64,000 nt of DNA from Lactococcus ileimucosae (GTDB lineage: Bacteria > Bacillota > Bacilli > Lactobacillales > Streptococcaceae). The DNA lies in contig NZ_CALPDE010000009.1 of the NCBI RefSeq assembly GCF_943193185.1, forward strand, positions 16,548 through 80,547. Direction: 5' to 3'. Below, one piece after another: positions 8,593-16,390 of the stretch (position 1 is its first letter; each line of letters opens with the position of its first letter). The notes beneath the pieces are model-generated. The model was not told where the DNA came from. It did no database searches and saw only the letters and a list, made by a program, of their open reading frames with translations. Both the position numbers and the translations under genes were made by a program.

Positions 8593-11500
8593 TTAGACTA
8601 ATTCGATAAGGAGGTCCTTGGTTTGTATGGCTTCGCCAGAAACGACATGGATAGCTTTGACCTTAGCATCAAACGGTGCTTCGATCGTTGTCTCCATCTT
8701 CATCGCTTCAGTAACCATAAGTGCTTGTCCCTTTTTAACTTGTTCACCTTCCTTAACCAAGATATCTAAAACAGAACCAGGCATCGTTGCACCTATCTGA
8801 TGAAAGTCTGCACTATCTGCTTTACGTTTCGCTACAACTTGTGTCTTAATGGAATGATCATTGACACTAATCTCTCTTCTTTGACCGTTGAGGTTGAAGA
8901 AGAGTACACGGTTTCCAGAGATATCTGGTTCACCAATCTCATCGAGGCGGATAATCAAAGTTTTTCCTTTTTCTATCTGTACCTCAATCTGTTCACCCAT
9001 ACGCATACCATGCAAGAAAGTTTCGGTGTCAAGCAAGGTGACGGAGCCAAAAGCATCCTGCATTTTTTGGTAATCCAAGAAAACTTGCGGATACATGATG
9101 TAACTCAAAACCTCATGTTCTTCCGCTGGATAGCCCAACTTTTCTGACAGCTCTTGCTGGACTTGAGCAAAGTCGACCGCTGGAGCATGGAGGCCTGGAC
9201 GGTCTGTCAATGCCTTTTTATTTTTCAAGATAAGAGATTGTAACTTTTCTGGGAAGCCGCCCACGGGTTGACCAATATCTCCTCGGAAGAAAGATACAAC
9301 TGACTCAGGGAAACTCAGCTCCTCTCCCCTCGCATAGACATCTTCTTCAGTGAGGTCATTTTGTACCATAAAGAGCGCCATATCTCCAACAACTTTTGAA
9401 CTTGGTGTAACCTTGATAATATCACCAAACATCATATTCACTGTGCTATACATAGCCTTGACTTCATCAAAACGTGCTTCAAGTCCTACAGCAGCAGCTT
9501 GTGCCTTAAGATTGGTGTATTGTCCCCCTGGCATTTCGTGCCTATAAACTTCCGTCTTAGGGCTAGTAATCCCTGCTTCAAAAGGCGCGTAGTACCGGCG
9601 TGTGTCTTCCCAATAATGGTCAATCTGTTCTGCATTAGCAATATTGAGCGCCGCATGACGTCCCCCATGTTCCAAGGCATAGTAAAGTGATTGCATGGAT
9701 GGCTGGGAGGTACCACCAGCAAGTGAAGCCGTAGCCACATCCACAATATCGACACCTGCTTTAATAGCACCTGAATAGGTGATAATTCCGTTTCCTGCTG
9801 TATCATGCGTATGCAGATGAATCGGTAAATCTACTGTTTCTTTTAACTCTGATATAAGAGCATAAGCAGCTTGGGGTTTCAACACGCCAGCCATATCCTT
9901 GATTGCTAAGATATGTGCACCCGTAGCTTCCAGCTCTTTGGCCAAGTCTTTGTAATATTTTATATCATATTTGGGACGTGTCTTATCTAAGATATCACCT
10001 GTATAACAGATGGTCGCTTCCGCTATCTTTCCTGTATCTCGCACAGTTTGAATGGACTTTTCCATCTGCGGTAGCCAGTTGAGACTGTCAAAGATACGGA
10101 AAACGTCAATACCTTCTGCTGCTGCTTTGCGGATAAACTCCTGAATGACGTTATCTGGATAATTTTGATAGCCGACAGCGTTTGAACCACGGAATAACAT
10201 CTGGAAAAGTGTATTGGGCATTTGTTCACGAAGTTTTCGCAGGCGATACCAAGGAGATTCATTCAAGAAACGGTAGGCTACATCAAAGGTCGCGCCGCCC
10301 CACATCTCAACAGAGAACAAGTCAGAAAGCCCTTGGTCAACAGCTGTCGCGATGCCTTTCATGTCTTGAAGGCGTAAGCGCGTTGCTAAAAGACTTTGGT
10401 GAGCGTCACGAAAAGTTGTATCTGTAAGAAGCACTTCGTCGGAAGCTTTGACAAAGTCAACCACTGCTTCAGCTCCCTCTTGATCAAGAATATGTTTAGT
10501 CGTTGGACGGTCAGACTGCTCAATTTTAGGCTGTCTTGCTTGGTCAAAATAACGCTTTTCTGTTTTATCAATTCCCGGAAAACCATTGACTGTAATATTC
10601 GAGATATACTTCAAGATTTTTGTTCCACGGTTACGTTTGTGTGAGAAGTTAAAAAGCTGAGGTGTAGTGTCAATGAAGGTTGTTGTCGCTTGACCGCTCG
10701 TAAATTGTTCATCTTCAATCACATTTTCCAAGAAAGGTATATTTGTTTTCACACCACGAATTCGGAACTCTCTTAATACACGCTGCATCTTATGTACAGC
10801 ATCTTCAAAATTAGTCGCATGTGTACATACCTTTACGAGGAGACTGTCAAAATAGGGTGTCACTTCGTAGCCAGCATAAGCATTCCCCACATCTAAGCGC
10901 ACACCAAAACCACCTGGTGAACGATAGGTATTGATTTTACCCGTATCTGGGAGAAAGTTATTTTCAGGGTCTTCAGTTGTAATACGACATTGAAGAGCCG
11001 CGCCTAAACATGGAATTGCTTCTTGTGCTGGGATTTTAATGTCACGGTGAATATCTTTAGCTTGTGCGATTAAGATTTGTGCTATGACAATATCAACGCC
11101 TGTAATCATCTCCGTAACCGTATGTTCAACTTGTACACGTGGATTTACTTCGATAAAGTAAAATTCCTCATCTTTTACCAAAAACTCGACTGTACCTGCG
11201 TTGACATAGCCGACTGCTTTACAAAGTTGGACAGCTGCCTGACAAATCTCCTCACGAAATTCTGGCCTTAGCCCTACTGCTGGAGCAATTTCAATAACTT
11301 TTTGATTTCGGCGTTGTACAGAACAATCTCGCTCGTGGAGGTGAACAATATTGCCATGCGTATCTCCCAAAATCTGTACTTCGATATGCTTCGGATTTTC
11401 AATATATTTTTCAACATAAATTTCTGCTGATCCAAAAGCTGTTTGGGCTTCTGACTTGGCACGCACATAACCGTCACGCATTTCTTCATCGTTGCGAGCA

Positions 11501-12006
11501 ACACGCATTCCACGTCCGCCGCCACCGAGAGCTGCTTTTATCATGACAGGGTAACCATAGGTTTCAGCAAAGGCAAGGGCCCCATCCAAATCGACAGCGC
11601 CATCAGTCCCTGGAATACCTTGAATTTGTGCCAAATCCGCTGCTTTCTTAGCTTTAATTTTATCGCCAAAAATATCCAAGTGTTTTAAATCTGGCCCCAC
11701 AAAAACCAAGCCAGCTTCACGGACTTTTGTCGCAAATTCTAAGTTTTCAGAAAGCAAACCGTATCCTGGGTGAATTGCATCCGCTCCTGCATCTAGAGCA
11801 ATACGAATAATATCATCCGCATCAAGGTAAGCATCTATCGGTTTTTTACCTTGTCCGACTAAGTATGCTTCGTCTGCTTTGAAACGGTGTACAGAGTACT
11901 CATCTTCTTTTGCATAGATGGCCACAGTGGACAATCCCAGTTCATTACAGGCACGAAAAACACGGATGGCAATTTCACCACGGTTGGCAACGAGCAATTT
12001 TTTCAT
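8593..12006 (-). CDS. pyc: Pyruvate carboxylase
   Basis: Single-chain biotin enzyme of 1137 residues that carboxylates pyruvate to oxaloacetate, feeding aspartate synthesis. Order: biotin carboxylase with ATP-grasp (1-450; GGGGRGMRV, RDCSVQRRNQK), carboxyltransferase TIM barrel (about 525-800; TDTTFRDAHQSL and the LPIHLHTHD metal site), allosteric/PC tail domain, and a biotinyl domain whose EAMKMETT places biotin on Lys1103. Length and order equal the lactococcal enzyme. It follows ftsW on the same strand but has its own promoter (12091-12119) overlapped by a dyad. Known lactococcal Pyc is inhibited by c-di-AMP; that is family knowledge, not seen here. Confidence 0.97.
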   Translation of the reverse strand: MKKLLVANRGEIAIRVFRACNELGLSTVAIYAKEDEYSVHRFKADEAYLVGQGKKPIDAYLDADDIIRIALDAGADAIHPGYGLLSENLEFATKVREAGLVFVGPDLKHLDIFGDKIKAKKAADLAQIQGIPGTDGAVDLDGALAFAETYGYPVMIKAALGGGGRGMRVARNDEEMRDGYVRAKSEAQTAFGSAEIYVEKYIENPKHIEVQILGDTHGNIVHLHERDCSVQRRNQKVIEIAPAVGLRPEFREEICQAAVQLCKAVGYVNAGTVEFLVKDEEFYFIEVNPRVQVEHTVTEMITGVDIVIAQILIAQAKDIHRDIKIPAQEAIPCLGAALQCRITTEDPENNFLPDTGKINTYRSPGGFGVRLDVGNAYAGYEVTPYFDSLLVKVCTHATNFEDAVHKMQRVLREFRIRGVKTNIPFLENVIEDEQFTSGQATTTFIDTTPQLFNFSHKRNRGTKILKYISNITVNGFPGIDKTEKRYFDQARQPKIEQSDRPTTKHILDQEGAEAVVDFVKASDEVLLTDTTFRDAHQSLLATRLRLQDMKGIATAVDQGLSDLFSVEMWGGATFDVAYRFLNESPWYRLRKLREQMPNTLFQMLFRGSNAVGYQNYPDNVIQEFIRKAAAEGIDVFRIFDSLNWLPQMEKSIQTVRDTGKIAEATICYTGDILDKTRPKYDIKYYKDLAKELEATGAHILAIKDMAGVLKPQAAYALISELKETVDLPIHLHTHDTAGNGIITYSGAIKAGVDIVDVATASLAGGTSQPSMQSLYYALEHGGRHAALNIANAEQIDHYWEDTRRYYAPFEAGITSPKTEVYRHEMPGGQYTNLKAQAAAVGLEARFDEVKAMYSTVNMMFGDIIKVTPSSKVVGDMALFMVQNDLTEEDVYARGEELSFPESVVSFFRGDIGQPVGGFPEKLQSLILKNKKALTDRPGLHAPAVDFAQVQQELSEKLGYPAEEHEVLSYIMYPQVFLDYQKMQDAFGSVTLLDTETFLHGMRMGEQIEVQIEKGKTLIIRLDEIGEPDISGNRVLFFNLNGQRREISVNDHSIKTQVVAKRKADSADFHQIGATMPGSVLDILVKEGEQVKKGQALMVTEAMKMETTIEAPFDAKVKAIHVVSGEAIQTKDLLIELV

Positions 12007-12090
12007 ATAATCCCCTATCTTTAATTCCCTATATGTTGTGTTGTGTGTTGTTTAATATGGTTGATGATATTTTATAGCCTCTAAAGTACT

Positions 12091-12131
12091 ATTTTACCCC
12101 ACACGCCATGACATTACAAGTATGTTACGTC
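12091..12131 (-). promoter_or_regulatory. pyc promoter with dyad over the -35
   Basis: Minus strand TTGTAA-N17-TAAAAT (-35 at 12114-12119, -10 at 12091-12096). An imperfect dyad (12110-12131, halves GACATTACA and TGTTACGTC) covers the -35, a position fitting an operator. The rest of the 12007-12346 gap holds the ftsW terminator and no gene that I can see. Confidence 0.55.
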
Positions 12132-12297
12132 TTGCCGTAAGAAAAATGATGTATTTCTCGCTGAGGAAAGCGTAAAAATCTGGCAAATGTCTTATCGAGA
12201 AAGCTTTTGAACGCCTCGTTTCCGAACGTTACGGACATAGAGGGTTATAAAACATCAGCAACCAAATTAAGAATTTTCACAACATACAAATTTTATA

Positions 12298-12324
12298 AAA
12301 AAAGCTAATTTTATTAGCTTTTTT
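12298..12324 (-). terminator. Terminator of ftsW
   Basis: Stem AAAAAAGCTAA/TTAGCTTTTTT with a short A/T loop, about 25 bp after the ftsW stop codon; usable on both strands. Confidence 0.8.
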
Positions 12325-12346
12325 GACTTTAGCATTTCACTTAAAA

Positions 12347-13570
12347 TTAAGTATTTCTGACATATGTACTTGAAAGTTCCCTTACCTCTCTTCGCTTCTC
12401 ATCTGCTGAAATATTTAGAACAAAGGCAATTCCCAGCGACAAGACAAGGAAAGAAGAGCCACCTTGTGACAAGAAAGGAAAAGTTACTCCTGTTTCAGGA
12501 ATGATTCCAAAAGCTCCACCAATATTGATAAATACTGAAATCAAAAGAGTCGAGCCAATCCCAATACAAATGAGTGAATTAAAGGCATTTTTTGCGCGGA
12601 TACCGACTTGTAGGATGCGTGCAATCATAAAGAACAATACACCCAAAACGATAATCCCCCCAATCAAGCCTAACTCTTCAATGACAATAGAAAAGATAAA
12701 ATCTGTATGAGCTTCTGGCAGATAACCATTTTTTTCAATCGAATTACCTAGACCTCGTCCAAACCAGCCTCCATTGCTCACAGCATAATAAGAATTAGCA
12801 AGTTGATGCCCGTAAGTGGATAAACCCGAAAAAGGGTTAACCATGGCTTTAAATCGAGCATTAACATAGTGTCCTGGTATAACATCTCCCCCAACTGCGT
12901 AGAGATAAACGATAAACGCGACTGATGCTGTTAACAGCATCTTTCCATAACCACTAAACCAGCGCCAAGAAATGCCGCTAGAAGCAACCATTACAGCAGT
13001 AATCAAAGCCATAATGGTTGCATTACCTATATCAGGCATTAAGAGCAAGATACCCAGCATTAAAAATATCCAAAAACGCCAGCCTCCAAACACCTTTTGC
13101 CAGATGGTTTTGCCCTTGAACACAGCTGAAATATCTTTTTCATAAATTTCTTCTTGTTTTTCTGAAAAAACAGAAGCCAGATACCAGACCACGAAAAACT
13201 TTGCATATTCAGCAGGCTGAATGGTACCAACTCCTGGAATCGGAATCCAGCCATGGGCTCCATTGGCATACGTTCCCGGTCCAACTCGTGCATAAATCAT
13301 GGATGCAATCAGCAGGAAAAGGACCCAGCCAATCATTTTCCTACTTTTAAGCGCACGAAGCTTCATGCGATAAATAACAGCAATGGCAATAAAACTCAGG
13401 AGCATGAAAGCTCCCTGACTGATCGCCATCCTATAAGGCGAAAGTCCTCGCGCCAGCTGATAGGGAACTGTTGCTGAAAAAACCATTACAAGTCCTATGG
13501 CTGACATAATCAGATAAGGAATTAAAATAGAATAATTCAGGAAGTTTGCTTTCTTCAATCCATCTTTCAT
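12347..13570 (-). CDS. ftsW: FtsW-type lipid II polymerase
   Basis: SEDS-family integral membrane protein of 407 residues with about ten hydrophobic segments. It polymerises lipid II into septal peptidoglycan with a cognate class-B PBP. Seen: GPGTYANGAHGWIPIPGVGTIQPAEYAKF early, the conserved HTDFIFSIVIEELGLIGG loop and FPFLSQGGSSF near the end, which together mark FtsW/RodA. FtsW is chosen over RodA because the gene sits directly upstream of pyc, as in lactococci; this is an inference. The ATG at 13570 has no clear Shine-Dalgarno; a tiny upstream ORF may couple translation. Confidence 0.88.
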   Translation of the reverse strand: MKDGLKKANFLNYSILIPYLIMSAIGLVMVFSATVPYQLARGLSPYRMAISQGAFMLLSFIAIAVIYRMKLRALKSRKMIGWVLFLLIASMIYARVGPGTYANGAHGWIPIPGVGTIQPAEYAKFFVVWYLASVFSEKQEEIYEKDISAVFKGKTIWQKVFGGWRFWIFLMLGILLLMPDIGNATIMALITAVMVASSGISWRWFSGYGKMLLTASVAFIVYLYAVGGDVIPGHYVNARFKAMVNPFSGLSTYGHQLANSYYAVSNGGWFGRGLGNSIEKNGYLPEAHTDFIFSIVIEELGLIGGIIVLGVLFFMIARILQVGIRAKNAFNSLICIGIGSTLLISVFINIGGAFGIIPETGVTFPFLSQGGSSFLVLSLGIAFVLNISADEKRREVRELSSTYVRNT

Positions 13571-13690
13571 TTTAGGTTATCATTTCATTTCTATTATTTT
13601 TAACATTTTTTATTATAACATTTTTCCAGAATCATTTTTAGAGATGTGCAATTATTTTAAAAGTTAAGGGTAAAACTTGATGTCTAAAGT

Positions 13691-13837
13691 TTATATCTCA
13701 CGGTGGAGCGTTACCATCCGCTCTTTTGGACAAAACTTCATTGTTTCTACCTTTCCTGGATGACTGCTTCTATTTTTACTGCTTATATAGTTTTTACTTT
13801 TACAGATTGTGCAAGCTAATGTTATTTTCACTCTCAT
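13691..13837 (-). CDS. rpmG: 50S ribosomal protein L33
   Basis: A complete 48-residue L33, shorter than usual ORF cut-offs. The N-terminus [12 protein letters not shown] is followed by the typical middle [16 protein letters not shown] and the C-terminal VTLHRE signature. The first zinc pair is present (Cys9, Cys12); the second is reduced to one Cys (Cys36), so this may be a partly zinc-independent form. Its ATG overlaps the stop of the MFS gene (ATGA), with CGGAG upstream, giving an operon coaE-MFS-rpmG. Streptococci have a similar coaE-pmrA-rpmG order, which supports the call. Confidence 0.9.
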   Translation of the reverse strand: MRVKITLACTICKSKNYISSKNRSSHPGKVETMKFCPKERMVTLHREI

Positions 13838-15069
13838 TCTACTATACTCCGTTTCCTTAAGTATTTCCGGAAATTAATCAGGGACCAGAAGAAATTAAGC
13901 ACGACAAAGAGGCTTGTTACGACAAAGGCCATCCGATAGGAAACCCATCCCGCAATGGCTGAACCAAGAAGCGGACCTACAACTACTCCAAAGTTAGAGA
14001 ACATTTGATTGTAAGCAAAAATCCGCGAAACGCCTTCTTTTGGAGTAATCTTTGCTAAAAGTGAATTCACGGAAGGCATAAGGGCTCCTGTACCAAAGCC
14101 AAGCATGAATCGCAGCAAACCGAGCTGTAAAGGCGTCTGTACAAAAGCCATTGGTAAATACATGGCGAAGCTAAAAACTAAGCCAAGCAAGATTAAACGA
14201 TGCGCGCCATACTTGTCTCCCAATTTTCCCAGAGTACTTGATGACATCATGGCTGAAAGGCCGACAGCTGAAACGATGAGCCCAGAGATGAACATCAAAT
14301 TATTTGTATTTGTTGTCAATGTCTTGATATACAAGGTGACAAAGGGCTCTATAGATTGTGTTGTCACTTGAATAATAAAGCTGGTAATCAGCAAGCCAAA
14401 AAGGATATGTTTGTCCCCTACACGACTGATAATTTCTTTTGTAGAAAGCATTTCACTTTTAGCCACGGGTTCAAAGTTTTCATGAACAAAGAAAACTGTC
14501 AAAAGTGTCGCCAAAGCTAAAAGTGCACCAACGATAAGAAAGACATTGGCCATTCCAAACCACTGCGCAAGTAGACCTCCGATAGAGGGACCAATCAGAG
14601 TTCCTGTAATCATGGCAGTGGATAAAATTCCCAGAGCATAACCGGAGCGTTCTTTCGGTGCTTGTGAGGCAATCATCGCCGTTGAGTTGGGGATAAAGCC
14701 AGAGAAGAAGCCCATGAGGCTCCGCATGAGGAGAAGCCACCAATAACCGCCCATCTGATGTGAGAAAGCTATAGCAGACATTGTAAAGGTCATCGCAAAA
14801 GAAGCTCTTACCATCATCGGTTTTCGGCCATATTTATCCGCAAGTTTCCCCCACATTGGAGCTACCAGCCCGGATACCAAAGCTGTTGAAGCAAAGGCTA
14901 ATCCAGAAAATAACTCCACATTGGCTCCAGTGACGCCTAAACTTTGAATATAGAGTGGTAAAAAAGGCATCACTAAAGAAAAAGATGAACCCACAATAAA
15001 ACATCCAATCCATGTCACCCATAAATTTTGTTTCCAATTTACATTTTTATTTTTTGCTGACTTACTCGT
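13834..15069 (-). CDS. MFS multidrug exporter, PmrA/PmrB-like, with apparent ACG start
   Basis: Major facilitator of about 411 residues with 12 hydrophobic segments, related to the PmrA/MdtG drug:H+ antiporters; [14 protein letters not shown] is the loop 2-3 signature. The first in-frame GTG (15018) lies inside transmembrane segment 1. The frame continues upstream through NVNWKQNLW, the usual N-terminus of this family, but holds no ATG, GTG or TTG before the upstream stop. ACG at 15067-15069 lies six bases after AGAGGA and would give a 17-residue extension beginning (M)[11 protein letters not shown]. Two bases separate it from the coaE stop, and it overlaps rpmG by four. The ACG start is inferred; a base error for ATG is the alternative. 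Confidence 0.8.
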   Translation of the reverse strand, partial: TSKSAKNKNVNWKQNLWVTWIGCFIVGSSFSLVMPFLPLYIQSLGVTGANVELFSGLAFASTALVSGLVAPMWGKLADKYGRKPMMVRASFAMTFTMSAIAFSHQMGGYWWLLLMRSLMGFFSGFIPNSTAMIASQAPKERSGYALGILSTAMITGTLIGPSIGGLLAQWFGMANVFLIVGALLALATLLTVFFVHENFEPVAKSEMLSTKEIISRVGDKHILFGLLITSFIIQVTTQSIEPFVTLYIKTLTTNTNNLMFISGLIVSAVGLSAMMSSSTLGKLGDKYGAHRLILLGLVFSFAMYLPMAFVQTPLQLGLLRFMLGFGTGALMPSVNSLLAKITPKEGVSRIFAYNQMFSNFGVVVGPLLGSAIAGWVSYRMAFVVTSLFVVLNFFWSLINFRKYLRKRSIVE

Positions 15070-15070
15070 G

Positions 15071-15682
15071 TCACTTCCTCTTTTCTATTTCTATCGTTTT
15101 TAAAAGTTCTCGAATTTTTTCATTTGTTTCTGAAATTTTTCCCGAACTGTCAATAATGCGTGTCGCATATTTTTTCTTTTCTAACAAAGGCATCTGAGCT
15201 CGAATACGGGCTTTCGCTTCTGCTTCTGTCATCTTATCTCTTGCCATTATACGTTCAATCTGGACTTCCTCAGGCACCGCTACTAGCCAGATTTCATCAA
15301 AACCATCATAACCTTGCTCAATAAGCAAAGGAATATCCATAAAAAGGGCTTTCCCTGATTTATCTTTGTGGAGTAGCGCCTTACGTCTGTCATAAATCTC
15401 TTGACGAATGATGTGATTTTGCAAATCTGCAAGTTTTGCCCGTGCTTCGTCATCTGAAAAAACTAAATCTCCTAACTTCCGACGGTTCAAAAGTCCTTTT
15501 TCATCAAAATACGTGCCACCAAACTCTTGCATGATTGCTTGATAGAGCAGCCCTCCAGGTGCCTGTAGTTCTCGCACTACTTGATCTGCATCAATAATAG
15601 GATAACCCTGAGAACGCAAAAAATCAACCACTGTTGATTTCCCAGAAGCTATTCCACCTGTCAAACCGATTACTTTATTCAT
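15071..15682 (-). CDS. coaE: Dephospho-CoA kinase
   Basis: Last enzyme of coenzyme A synthesis, phosphorylating the ribose 3'-hydroxyl of dephospho-CoA. 203 residues; P-loop GGIASGKST (9-17) and the DADQVVRELQAPGG substrate segment are clear. In relatives mutM usually precedes coaE; here there is none, and coaE is the first gene of an operon with the MFS exporter and rpmG. There is no Shine-Dalgarno. The ATG lies exactly six bases after TGC-TATAAT, so the mRNA is probably leaderless. Confidence 0.95.
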   Translation of the reverse strand: MNKVIGLTGGIASGKSTVVDFLRSQGYPIIDADQVVRELQAPGGLLYQAIMQEFGGTYFDEKGLLNRRKLGDLVFSDDEARAKLADLQNHIIRQEIYDRRKALLHKDKSGKALFMDIPLLIEQGYDGFDEIWLVAVPEEVQIERIMARDKMTEAEAKARIRAQMPLLEKKKYATRIIDSSGKISETNEKIRELLKTIEIEKRK

Positions 15683-15688
15683 AGCTTT

Positions 15689-15697
15689 ATTATAGCA
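15689..15697 (-). promoter_or_regulatory. Extended -10 of coaE, placing +1 on the start ATG
   Basis: Minus strand TGC-TATAAT-AAAGCT-ATG. Same geometry as at rsmA, truA, the LCP gene and tsaE. No -35 match. Confidence 0.65.
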
Positions 15698-15750
15698 GAA
15701 TTATCGTTCCGGTACTAGGTTAACCTTTCTATCTATTTATCTATTGGTTT

Positions 15751-15927
15751 AGTAGACAGCTTCTCCTGAATATCAGTATGTCGATAACGAGGGTTATTCA
15801 GCTGGATTTCACATCCCTCTTAATTATATTTGTCTCTCCATATAAGCTCTCAGTCATAGCTCATACAGTGTTAACCTGTGCTGCTGATTCTATGGAGAGA
15901 CTTGAACCGGATAACGTCCTGTCTACT
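15751..15927. other. Unassigned structured element (ncRNA candidate)
   Basis: Between coaE and pfl there are three nested complementary pairs: an outer 9-bp helix (15751-15759 with 15919-15927), a middle 7-bp helix with one wobble (15793-15799 with 15909-15915) and an inner perfect 11-bp helix (15832-15842 with 15891-15901). Small local hairpins lie at 15766-15776 and 15804-15816. A good terminator follows on the plus strand at 15958. No conserved coding frame crosses it. It does not match tmRNA, RNase P, SRP RNA or a T-box that I can recognise; a 6S-like rod is possible. Strand is not settled. Confidence 0.4.
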
Positions 15928-15957
15928 TTTCCGAAGAAAAAATCAAAATCTAAGGAT

Positions 15958-15991
15958 AAAACCAAGAATTCCCCTAAACTCTTGGTTTTTT
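15958..15991 (+). terminator. Terminator after the structured element
   Basis: Stem AAAACCAAGA/TCTTGGTTTT with a 12-nt loop and six T's on the plus strand. On the minus strand the T-run is shorter. No plus-strand protein gene is in front of it, which points to an untranslated transcript. Confidence 0.65.
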
Positions 15992-16061
15992 GTACTTTGT
16001 ATATCTGTCAGTTTAGAGAATATAAAAATGCAAGCATAGATAAAACTTTATTAATAATTCT

Positions 16062-16265
16062 TTACTTGGTCAGTCGATATGTAGTTGTTAGATGCTCACT
16101 CCCTTTGAATTGATTTTTATTTTCATCAAGGATTTTCAAATTAACTACAGGGTGTTCAATTCCTACTTTTTTCATTTCATCTAAAAGCTTATCAGTAAAG
16201 GGCTGGGCTTTTACTTTGATTTCATCAAATGTAGATTGCTCTATAGGTCCAATTTTTAGATATTT
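16062..16265 (-). pseudogene. Remnant reading frame of unknown family
   Basis: A 67-codon stretch, open after an upstream TAA, without ATG, GTG or TTG in its first 30 codons. It reads as plausible soluble protein (KIGPIEQSTFDEI near the start, EHLTTTYRLTK at the stop), with an internal DKLLDEMKKVGIEHPVVNLK. It looks like the C-terminal end of a lost gene. An extended -10 (TGCTATAAT) sits just upstream on the same strand. Family not recognised. Confidence 0.35.
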
Positions 16266-16350
16266 TTAGACTCTAATTATAGCAGGAAAATCAAGGAAGC
16301 TACTTTTTAGTAAAAGCGATTTCCTACCTGCTTATTTTAGAAAGAATATA

Positions 16351-16384
16351 AAAAAACAACTTATCTGAAAGATAAATTGTTTTT
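16351..16384 (-). terminator. Terminator of pfl
   Basis: Stem AAAACAA-TTATCT/AGATAA-TTGTTTT with one mismatch, followed by T's on the minus strand, about 10 bp after the pfl stop codon. Confidence 0.75.
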
Positions 16385-16390
16385 ACTGTT

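Noticed and set aside
15040..15074. Programmed frameshift from a GTG overlapping the coaE stop into the MFS frame at the A-run
   Set aside because: The A-run does not form a standard slippery heptamer in that frame, and ACG with a well-placed Shine-Dalgarno is simpler.
15778..16113. A 111-codon plus-strand ORF between coaE and pfl
   Set aside because: It crosses a strong terminator, has no Shine-Dalgarno and shows unlikely composition; the RNA-structure explanation fits better.
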